A stretch of DNA of 9,440 bases from Clostridia bacterium (GTDB lineage: Bacteria > Bacillota_A > Clostridia > Oscillospirales > Butyricicoccaceae). The position numbers were made by a program, and so were the translations under genes. A model generated the notes under the pieces. The model ran no database searches. It was not told the DNA's origin and worked only from the letters and a program-made list of their open reading frames with translations. Of this stretch, positions 4,280-9,440 are shown one piece after another. Within the stretch, counting starts at the first letter, position 1. Each line of letters opens with the position of its first letter. The stretch covers positions 1-9,440 of the forward strand of contig JAFOHJ010000016.1 of NCBI GenBank assembly GCA_017421885.1, in the 5' to 3' direction.

Positions 4280-4813
4280 ATGAGAATACAAATAATCGGC
4301 GGCCCCGGTGCCGGAAAGACGACCCTTGCAGGTATGCTGGCAGGCTTCTTCGACCTTCCCCTCATCGAAGGCGATAAATATCTCTGGGCCGACAGCGACT
4401 ACACCGTTCGCCGCCCCGAAAAAAAGATAACCCGTATGCTTGAAGATGCACTTAAAGAAGCTCCCCACTATGTATTCGACGGACAGCCCGACGAATATGC
4501 CCCTGAGATCAAGCTCGACGCTGAGATCCTTCTGTTCATTAAGGTGCCCGAGGAAGTTCGCATGGAGCGCCTTGAAAGCCGCGAGAAGCAGCGCTTCGGC
4601 AAGCGCATCGAAGAGGGCGGCGACCTTTATGAAGAGAGCCGCGAGTTTATCAAGTGGGCCTCGGCCTACGCTCAGCCTACCGATAAGGTGGGCACCTATC
4701 TCAGCTACCACGAGAAGATGTTCTTTGCCTTCCAGGGCAAGAAGATGATCCTCGACGGAACAAAGAGTATTGTTGAGCTTATAAATGATGTCCTCGCCCT
4801 TCTGGACGAATGA
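4280..4813 (+). CDS. Small P-loop nucleoside/nucleotide kinase-like protein
   Basis: This 177-residue protein has a Walker A motif G-G-P-G-A-G-K-T-T (7-15) right after the first beta strand. It continues with L-I-E-G-D-K-Y-L-W (28-36), V-F-D-G-Q (65-69), a second hydrophobic strand I-L-L-F-I-K-V-P (83-90), and an Arg-rich lid-like segment (M-E-R-L-E-S-R-E-K-Q-R-F-G-K-R, 95-109). This layout resembles adenylate kinase-like and FlaR/topology-modulation-type kinases of similar size. The substrate is not evident. The ATG at 4280 has AGGAG 7 nt upstream; an earlier in-frame ATG at 4259 overlaps the methyltransferase stop codon but has no ribosome binding site. It probably shares a transcript with the methyltransferase and ends at the terminator at 4821-4850. 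Confidence 0.72.
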   Translation: MRIQIIGGPGAGKTTLAGMLAGFFDLPLIEGDKYLWADSDYTVRRPEKKITRMLEDALKEAPHYVFDGQPDEYAPEIKLDAEILLFIKVPEEVRMERLESREKQRFGKRIEEGGDLYEESREFIKWASAYAQPTDKVGTYLSYHEKMFFAFQGKKMILDGTKSIVELINDVLALLDE

Positions 4814-4820
4814 TAAAACT

Positions 4821-4850
4821 ACCCCCGGCGGAACGAACCGCCGGGGGTTT
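4821..4850. terminator. Bidirectional terminator, copy A
   Basis: ACCCCCGGCGG and CCGCCGGGGGT form a very stable 11-bp stem with loop AACGAA; TTT follows on plus and a short A-derived T-run on minus. It ends the kinase gene (plus) and the 4855-5841 gene (minus). It is nearly identical to the terminator at 5956-5985. Confidence 0.87.
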
Positions 4851-4857
4851 AATGTTA
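4821..4857 (+). repeat. 37-bp direct repeat, copy A (terminator plus stop codon)
   Basis: The stretch from the terminator stem through TTTAATGTTA is repeated at 5956-5992 with a single difference (C4834 versus T5969). In each copy the last three bases are the TAA stop codon of a minus-strand gene. The copies bracket the AT-rich gene at 4855-5841. Confidence 0.95.
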
Positions 4858-5841
4858 GAACTCTATCTCGTATTCAAGATATCTTCTGGCTTCATTCTTA
4901 GCTTCACTCTCTACTGTAGTATTACCTGAATATTTAAGACCTTTCAGGACAGCATCTATCTTTACAGCATCAGCTTCTTTTATTCCCGAAGAATTGCTCA
5001 TCTTGAGCATGAACTTCTGCCGCATTAACGGCGCACTTTCATCCATCCTCATTGCAACAAGTGTCTGAATACTGGGGTCACGCTGCATATATTTAAGCTG
5101 AGGTTTCATGGGTTCATGTCCGGGGCATTCCATTTCGGCAGCAATTTCTATCTTGTCGTATTTCTTTTCCGTAATTTCACGCTTCCCCTCAGAATTACCA
5201 ACGCCTTTAAGATTTATCCCGATTTTTCCATTCTTTTCAGAAAAGGCGGTTTTTTCTTCCATGTATGTAACCTTAAAGTGCTTTGCTCCAAGGTCCTGTG
5301 CGATCTTTTGAAGTTCATTCACTCTGGCGATCTTCAAATAGCTGAAATACTCATCCAGTGCGATATACCTATCTCTATCGCTGGGATCAACGTAATAAAA
5401 CTCACTTTCATTATCCGGATAAAATGCCAATCCAAATGCTTCAAGTGAATCTCTGAAAAGATTTATAAAACGAAGCCCCTTCTGATCCGACGAATATCCT
5501 ATAGACCCCTGACACACTTCGCTCTCAGCGTGTCTTTTATCTCGCTCGGTTACCCTTATAAACTTAGGCATAAAGAAATCTGCGCTGTCTAGCGAGTCCG
5601 AAAAGATTGGCTGCAATGCCTTTAATTCAAGCTGTCTGGCTTTTTCTTCAGCACCATCTTTGACTACCTGTGTTCCCTTTTTCATTGCATCGCCAACATT
5701 TTCTGCGATTTCAGCAATATCCGAGAAGTTGAACTTGCCATCATCATTCTGATCAACAGCTTGAACAGCATTATCAAACAGATTTTTGGCATTCTTTCCT
5801 GCACTGGAAATCAACTCTCCAAATCTATTCTTTTTCTCCAT
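4855..5841 (-). CDS. Protein of unknown function with one EF-hand-like loop
   Basis: This 328-residue protein belongs to no family I can name. Residues 30-41 read D-Q-N-D-D-G-K-F-N-F-S-D, which fits the 12-residue calcium-binding EF-hand or dockerin-type loop (acidic or Asn at positions 1, 3, 5 and 12, Gly at 6). It is flanked by helices, including an Ala/Lys/Glu-rich amphipathic stretch (42-80). The rest is a mixed, charged soluble domain with no signal peptide or membrane segment, including E-L-Q-K-I-A-Q-D-L-G-A-K-H-F-K-V. The start is ATG 5841 with GGGGG 9 nt upstream; a GTG codon lies directly before it. Its composition is distinctly AT-richer than the neighbours (about 40-43% GC in sampled 60-base rows versus 60-65%). 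It has its own promoter candidate and is bracketed by duplicated terminators, so recent acquisition is plausible. Confidence 0.75.
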   Translation of the reverse strand: MEKKNRFGELISSAGKNAKNLFDNAVQAVDQNDDGKFNFSDIAEIAENVGDAMKKGTQVVKDGAEEKARQLELKALQPIFSDSLDSADFFMPKFIRVTERDKRHAESEVCQGSIGYSSDQKGLRFINLFRDSLEAFGLAFYPDNESEFYYVDPSDRDRYIALDEYFSYLKIARVNELQKIAQDLGAKHFKVTYMEEKTAFSEKNGKIGINLKGVGNSEGKREITEKKYDKIEIAAEMECPGHEPMKPQLKYMQRDPSIQTLVAMRMDESAPLMRQKFMLKMSNSSGIKEADAVKIDAVLKGLKYSGNTTVESEAKNEARRYLEYEIEF

Positions 5842-5900
5842 CACAACTTACCCCCATTATTAGTTTATAATATGGCCTGTAAACTTCGCGATTTTTATTA

Positions 5901-5929
5901 ATCATAACATATAATTGTTCACTTTTCCA
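5901..5929 (-). promoter_or_regulatory. Candidate promoter for the 4855-5841 gene
   Basis: On the minus strand TGGAAA (5929-5924), a 17-nt spacer and TATGAT (5906-5901) form a moderate sigma-A-like promoter, giving a leader of about 50 nt. The surrounding intergenic stretch is AT-rich. Confidence 0.42.
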
Positions 5930-5955
5930 TACACTGGCAAAACTATCAAAAGCGA

Positions 5956-5985
5956 ACCCCCGGCGGAATGAACCGCCGGGGGTTT
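5956..5985. terminator. Bidirectional terminator, copy B
   Basis: ACCCCCGGCGG and CCGCCGGGGGT with loop AATGAA repeat copy A. On the minus strand it follows the stop codon of the 5990-6502 gene and ends the operon that begins with the S9 peptidase. Confidence 0.87.
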
Positions 5986-5992
5986 AATGTTA
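5956..5992 (+). repeat. 37-bp direct repeat, copy B (terminator plus stop codon)
   Basis: This is 36/37 identical to 4821-4857 and in the same orientation, 1135 bp apart. It again ends in the TAA of a minus-strand gene. Confidence 0.95.
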
Positions 5993-6502
5993 TCTTCTCT
6001 TGCTTCTCTGCTTTTCGGCTTCCTTCTTGCGGAGCAGCATCTTATAGCCCTCCATGTCGGGAACCTGATACTTCTCAAAGTATGCATATGCCAGCTCGAC
6101 ATTGCTGTCTGTGAACATCAGTGTTACATCCTTCTTGGTGCAGCTGATGCGGATGCGGTTGAACTCGCCATCCTTGCGCTCGAAGTCGTAATACTTCATT
6201 TCCTTATAAGGTGTGCTCCAGCCGTTGATATACATACCGTAATCGCTGAGGCCGTGCTTTATCGCAAAGATAAGGCCGCAAGCCAGCGCCAGCTCGCCGA
6301 TAAGGATCAGCTGCATTGTGCCGATGCCCCATCTCAGCCATACGATGGCAATGCAGGCAAGGACTGTCAGCGCCATGCCCAGCTTCTGTCCGGGAACGAC
6401 CGCCGATACCTTGACCTTGCTTCTTGTGAAGGTCATGGCCGAGATCTCCCATACGAGAATCAGCGCGCACAGGCCCATAATAAGATAAATATTGTTTTCC
6501 AT
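5990..6502 (-). CDS. Small membrane protein, possibly DUF5673-like
   Basis: This 170-residue protein has three hydrophobic segments: about 5-25, 42-58 and 61-81. A cytoplasmic-looking C-terminal region follows. It begins G-L-S-D-Y-G-M-Y-I-N-G-W-S-T-P-Y-K-E-M-K-Y-Y-D-F and continues with beta-strand-like segments, resembling the PH-like tail of DUF5673-type membrane proteins. It finishes in a very basic tail (R-K-K-E-A-E-K-Q-R-S-K-R-R). The family assignment is from memory of the pattern and is tentative; no function can be given. Its ATG (6502) directly abuts the TAA of the upstream gene, with AAGG about 11 nt upstream inside that gene, so translational coupling is likely. It is the last gene of the operon. 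Confidence 0.78.
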   Translation of the reverse strand: MENNIYLIMGLCALILVWEISAMTFTRSKVKVSAVVPGQKLGMALTVLACIAIVWLRWGIGTMQLILIGELALACGLIFAIKHGLSDYGMYINGWSTPYKEMKYYDFERKDGEFNRIRISCTKKDVTLMFTDSNVELAYAYFEKYQVPDMEGYKMLLRKKEAEKQRSKRR

Positions 6503-6907
6503 TTACTTAGTTTCCTTTTTTCTGAGATTGCTTATATAAAGGTCGGCCTCGGGCAGGCCGAGATCGACGACTTTTTCAAGCAGGGTGTATTCAAGCTTTC
6601 CGCCTATGCCCGAAAGATACTGCGATATGAGGCAGGCCGCTTCAACGATCTTATTCATATCGGCATCCACCTCGAAGGCCACAAGGGCGCCGCAGCCGCT
6701 TTCGGCCACCACCGCAGCCGCAGCCGCACGGGTGGCATCGACATTTCTGCCAAAATGCTCGTTTCCCAGCTCCGCCAGCTCATATGCGATACCGCCGGCA
6801 CCAAGGCTCTGTTCGCTTACCGCCTCGCGCAGAGGTATCTTCTTTCTGGGGCGGCCGGCAAACTTCCTTACCCGGGAAATATTCTTTATAACGGTCTTTT
6901 TATTCAT
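6503..6907 (-). CDS. Conserved-looking small protein of unknown function
   Basis: This 134-residue protein is not recognised. The N-terminus is strongly basic (K-K-T-V-I-K-N-I-S-R-V-R-K-F-A-G-R-P-R-K-K). The middle is Ala-rich and probably helical (A-T-R-A-A-A-A-A-V-V-A-E-S-G-C-G-A, 58-74), and the C-terminal part has an acidic helix-rich look ending in basic residues. There is no signal peptide or clear transmembrane helix. Its codon use and GC content match the adjacent operon genes. AGGAG lies 7 nt before ATG 6907, and the gene starts 4 nt after the stop codon of the pseudouridine synthase. It abuts the membrane protein gene downstream, so it is clearly part of the operon. No function should be assigned. 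Confidence 0.72.
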   Translation of the reverse strand: MNKKTVIKNISRVRKFAGRPRKKIPLREAVSEQSLGAGGIAYELAELGNEHFGRNVDATRAAAAAVVAESGCGALVAFEVDADMNKIVEAACLISQYLSGIGGKLEYTLLEKVVDLGLPEADLYISNLRKKETK

Positions 6908-6911
6908 AGAC

Positions 6912-7814
6912 TCACTCCTGCTCGGTTGGCGGAAGATCGATAAACTGCCCGAACTCCTCGGGAGGAGCCGTCTGCAGCTCGACCACTCGGTCTTTCAGGG
7001 CTATCCTTATGCTGTACGAGTGCAGTGTAAAGCGGTCAAACCCCTCTATTTCGGTGCCATACATGAAGTCGCCCACCAGCGGATGGCCGATATGGGAGAA
7101 ATGCACCCTTATCTGATGGGTGCGCCCCGTTTCAAGGCATATCTCCATAAGGCTGCGCCCGCGGCTTCGGCTGACGGTGCGGTAGTGGGTAACCGCCCTC
7201 TTGCCCTTTTCATGGTCGATGCATCGCTTGATGCCAAAGCCCTCGGCATTGCCTATAGGCAGGTCGATGGTGCCGCAGGGAGGCTCGACCTCGCCTTCGC
7301 ACACGGCATAATAGCGGCGCTCGATGTCGCCTCTGTCCAGCGCCCGGCCCAGCAGGGCGGCGCCGTATTTGTTCTTCGCGATGCACATAAGGCCGCTGGT
7401 GCCGCTGTCGAGGCGGTTTATGGCGCGAAAGACAAAGGGCTCGCCCCTATCTTCAAACATCCCGGCAACATAATTTGAGAGTGTACCCAGCTCATGTCCC
7501 CACGATGTATGTACGGGCATTCCGCCCGGCTTGTTGACGATAAGCATAAGCTCGTCCTCATACCGCACATCCACCTCACCCTTCTGGGGCTCGATGTTTT
7601 TCGAGTTCGCCTCGCGCCCTCCGGCCAGCGATATCACCTGGCCTGCGCGGGGCAGCACATTGACAAAGACCTCCTCGCCATCCAGCAGGATGCCCTTTTC
7701 AACGTGCTTGATCTGACGCAGCAGCGCCGCCGAAACGCGAAGGCGCTGCCTTGCCAGCTTTCCAAGGGACAGTCCCTCGTCCTCGGGAGTTACCGTATAC
7801 TCAAACCGCTCCAT
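6912..7814 (-). CDS. RluA/RluD-family RNA pseudouridine synthase
   Basis: This 300-residue enzyme isomerises uridine to pseudouridine in structured RNA, usually 23S rRNA in this family. An S4-like RNA-binding domain occupies about residues 14-60. The catalytic domain shows N-K-P-G-G-M-P-V-H (94-102), the active-site motif R-L-D-S-G-T-S-G-L (134-142) with catalytic Asp136, and E-T-G-R-T-H-Q-I-R-V-H (228-238). A Gly-H-P-L-V-G-D motif lies at about 243-249. The residue before R-L-D is Asn where many family members have His; the catalytic Asp is intact. Length is typical. The target uridine cannot be determined, so no specific rlu name is given. The ATG at 7814 lies 3 nt after the stop of the peptidase gene with only a weak ribosome binding site, pointing to translational coupling. 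Confidence 0.92.
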   Translation of the reverse strand: MERFEYTVTPEDEGLSLGKLARQRLRVSAALLRQIKHVEKGILLDGEEVFVNVLPRAGQVISLAGGREANSKNIEPQKGEVDVRYEDELMLIVNKPGGMPVHTSWGHELGTLSNYVAGMFEDRGEPFVFRAINRLDSGTSGLMCIAKNKYGAALLGRALDRGDIERRYYAVCEGEVEPPCGTIDLPIGNAEGFGIKRCIDHEKGKRAVTHYRTVSRSRGRSLMEICLETGRTHQIRVHFSHIGHPLVGDFMYGTEIEGFDRFTLHSYSIRIALKDRVVELQTAPPEEFGQFIDLPPTEQE

Positions 7815-7817
7815 CTC

Positions 7818-9440
7818 TTAGAGATTCTTTGCGAAATACTCAAGAACGCGGCGGCGGTAATAGTCGTGATGTCTCATCGTGTGATGCAGGTTGGGCATGA
7901 TGAGCATGTCAAAATCCTTGTCGGCCTTGATAAGCGCATCGACAACACGCATGGTAGATGCGGGATGTACGTTGTCATCCAGCTCGCCGTGGATGAGCAG
8001 CAGCTTGCCCTCAAGCTTATCTACATTATACTCGGCATTCTGAGCTTCCCAGAGTTCGCGGTCGAACTTGCCCATATAGCGCTCCGACCACTCGGCCGAA
8101 TAGATCTCCTGGCTGTGGTTACCGCCTGTGGAAACGCCGACCTTATAGAGCTCGGGATGGTCTACAAGGCAGTGGAGAGTTGCAAAGCCGCCGCCCGAAT
8201 GGCCCCATACGCCGATACGGTCGGGATCGATGAAGGGATACTTCTCACACAGCTGACGGATAACCGCGACATGGTCCTTAAGGCCGGCGCAGTCGCCCAT
8301 GTTGTTGTAGCCATAGTCGTGGAAGGCCTTTCCGCGCAGAGGTGTGCCGCGGCCATCGATGACGACTGTGATAAAGTTCATAGCCGAGAAGCAGGGTGTG
8401 AAGCCCAGGTTATCAATTGTCTCGGCAAAGGTCTGAGGTGCGCGTGTTGTCTGGTTGCCGCCGTAGTAATACTCGGTGACGGGATACTTCTTGGTGGGGT
8501 CGAACTGATTTGGCATATACATTACACCGTAAATATCGGTCACACCGTCGTCGCCCTTGGCCTTGAAGGGGATGGGATAGGTGAAGCCCATATCCTCGAG
8601 GCGCGATACATCGGCTGTACTCAGTGTGCCGATGGCCATGCCGTCGGTGATGTCGAAAATGCGGTGTGCGGGAGCATTGTCGAAGGAAGAGATGGATGCC
8701 GCAAAGTATGCGCCTTCGGGGGCGAAGAATGCGTTGTGGTCGCCCTTCTCATAGCACATGAGCTTAACTTCGAGGCTGTCGAGGTCAACATTATAGATAT
8801 ATCTCTGATAGATATTGACGCCGGGTTCTCTGCCCGATGCCGAGAAATAGAGAATGTGCTTTTCCTCATCGAGGTGCAGCATCTGACGTACGCAGCAGTC
8901 GCCGTCGGTCAGGCGGCGGCACTTGCCGTCCTCGAGGTCATAGTCGAACAGATCGAACTGGCCGTCGCGCTCGCTCATCCACATAAGCTTGCCCATCTTC
9001 TCGGAGATGACAAATGTCTTTGCCGAGAAGTCTTCCTGCATGGGGCTGCCGGCATTGAGAATGTGGTGATGGTCGAAGAAGAGGAATGTGTCGCTCTCTT
9101 CGGTGAAAAGCAGCTTTGTTTCAAGTGTGGCTGTGTCGATGGTATAGATCTCGGCCTTTGTGCAGCCGCGGTTCATAACATAGCACGCGGCAATGTTGCC
9201 CTCGTCCGACCATTCGATCATCGAAAGGCGGTCGTTGATGGGCGCACCGAAGGAGAGATTGGTCTTGGGAACGGCGATCTCCTTCATCTCCGATGTTGCC
9301 ATGTCATACATGAGGAACTGAGCCTCGGCAACGTGCTCGTCGCCGGGCAGAGCATACTTATAGGTGTGAACGACGGGGCGAACAGCCTTGCCGCCTTCGG
9401 GAACGCTCTGAACCAGTGTATAATCGGGGATCTGGCTGAA
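7818..9440 (-). CDS. S9B-type prolyl oligopeptidase (DPP-IV family), N-terminus missing
   Basis: The open frame runs off the right edge; 540 C-terminal residues are visible, so the start codon lies outside the window. It is a serine peptidase of family S9, closest in look to dipeptidyl peptidase IV, which removes X-Pro dipeptides from peptide N-termini. The N-terminal part is a beta-propeller-like region (repeated W-S/D-E-G and Y-x-D segments), with I-P-D-Y-T-L at the edge. The C-terminal alpha/beta hydrolase domain has G-V-W-G-H-S-G-G-G with the nucleophile serine codon at 8198-8196. The Asp of the triad lies in H-G-E-L-D-D-N-V-H-P, and the His in N-L-H-H-T-M near the C-terminus. Substrate and location cannot be confirmed without the N-terminus. 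It is upstream of the pseudouridine synthase in one operon. It suits an amino-acid-fermenting lifestyle. Confidence 0.9.
   Translation of the reverse strand, partial: FSQIPDYTLVQSVPEGGKAVRPVVHTYKYALPGDEHVAEAQFLMYDMATSEMKEIAVPKTNLSFGAPINDRLSMIEWSDEGNIAACYVMNRGCTKAEIYTIDTATLETKLLFTEESDTFLFFDHHHILNAGSPMQEDFSAKTFVISEKMGKLMWMSERDGQFDLFDYDLEDGKCRRLTDGDCCVRQMLHLDEEKHILYFSASGREPGVNIYQRYIYNVDLDSLEVKLMCYEKGDHNAFFAPEGAYFAASISSFDNAPAHRIFDITDGMAIGTLSTADVSRLEDMGFTYPIPFKAKGDDGVTDIYGVMYMPNQFDPTKKYPVTEYYYGGNQTTRAPQTFAETIDNLGFTPCFSAMNFITVVIDGRGTPLRGKAFHDYGYNNMGDCAGLKDHVAVIRQLCEKYPFIDPDRIGVWGHSGGGFATLHCLVDHPELYKVGVSTGGNHSQEIYSAEWSERYMGKFDRELWEAQNAEYNVDKLEGKLLLIHGELDDNVHPASTMRVVDALIKADKDFDMLIMPNLHHTMRHHDYYRRRVLEYFAKNL

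Noticed and set aside
6585..7478. Long plus-strand open frame opposite the pseudouridine synthase and 6503-6907 gene
   Set aside because: It is a high-GC antisense shadow; the minus-strand genes have conserved motifs and ribosome binding sites.
1..9440. CRISPR array, insertion sequence or rRNA
   Set aside because: No regularly spaced repeats, transposase motifs, terminal inverted repeats or rRNA signatures were seen on either strand.

Overview
The window looks like chromosomal DNA from an anaerobic member of Bacillota, most likely class Clostridia. The evidence is a glycine reductase locus (GrdX and the start of GrdE), a selenocysteine tRNA, Gram-positive Shine-Dalgarno sites, near-consensus sigma-A promoters with 17-18 bp spacers, several TTG starts and a high density of riboswitches with intrinsic terminators. 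Base composition is mosaic: the methylase, kinase, pseudouridine synthase and peptidase genes are GC-rich, while the left intergenic regions and the gene at 4855-5841 are clearly more AT-rich. No genus can be named from the sequence alone.

Left part (1-1370): a minus-strand glycine-fermentation transcript runs off the left edge. It consists of a promoter (963-991), a tandem glycine riboswitch (about 711-902), grdX (178-582) and the first 41 codons of grdE (1-122). Head-to-head with it, on the plus strand, is selC (1235-1331), the tRNA-Sec gene, with its own promoter and terminator. Glycine reductase of known organisms is a selenoprotein complex, so a tRNA-Sec next to it makes biological sense.

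Middle left (1373-2721): two minus-strand genes for membrane proteins. mntP (manganese exporter) is preceded by a yybP-ykoY-type manganese riboswitch with a terminator. The other is a small membrane protein of unknown function, preceded by a perfect-consensus promoter, a leader of about 120 nt and a terminator hairpin ending just before its ribosome binding site. That leader matches no riboswitch class I recognise.

Centre (2747-4857): divergent from the mntP promoter is a second tandem glycine riboswitch with a textbook overlapping terminator. No gene follows before a second strong terminator (3081-3122), so it appears to be an orphan. A solitary D12-class DNA adenine methyltransferase and a small P-loop kinase follow, with their own promoter.

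Right part (4821-9440): an AT-rich minus-strand gene of unknown function (one EF-hand-like loop) is bracketed by two almost identical 37-bp copies of a terminator plus stop codon, which suggests insertion or duplication. A tight minus-strand operon follows: an S9B/DPP-IV-type peptidase (cut by the right edge), an RluA-family pseudouridine synthase, an unknown 134-residue protein and a small membrane protein.

The items most worth following up are the orphan glycine riboswitch, the unclassified leader RNA and the terminator-flanked AT-rich gene. No CRISPR array, transposase, integrase or rRNA is visible.
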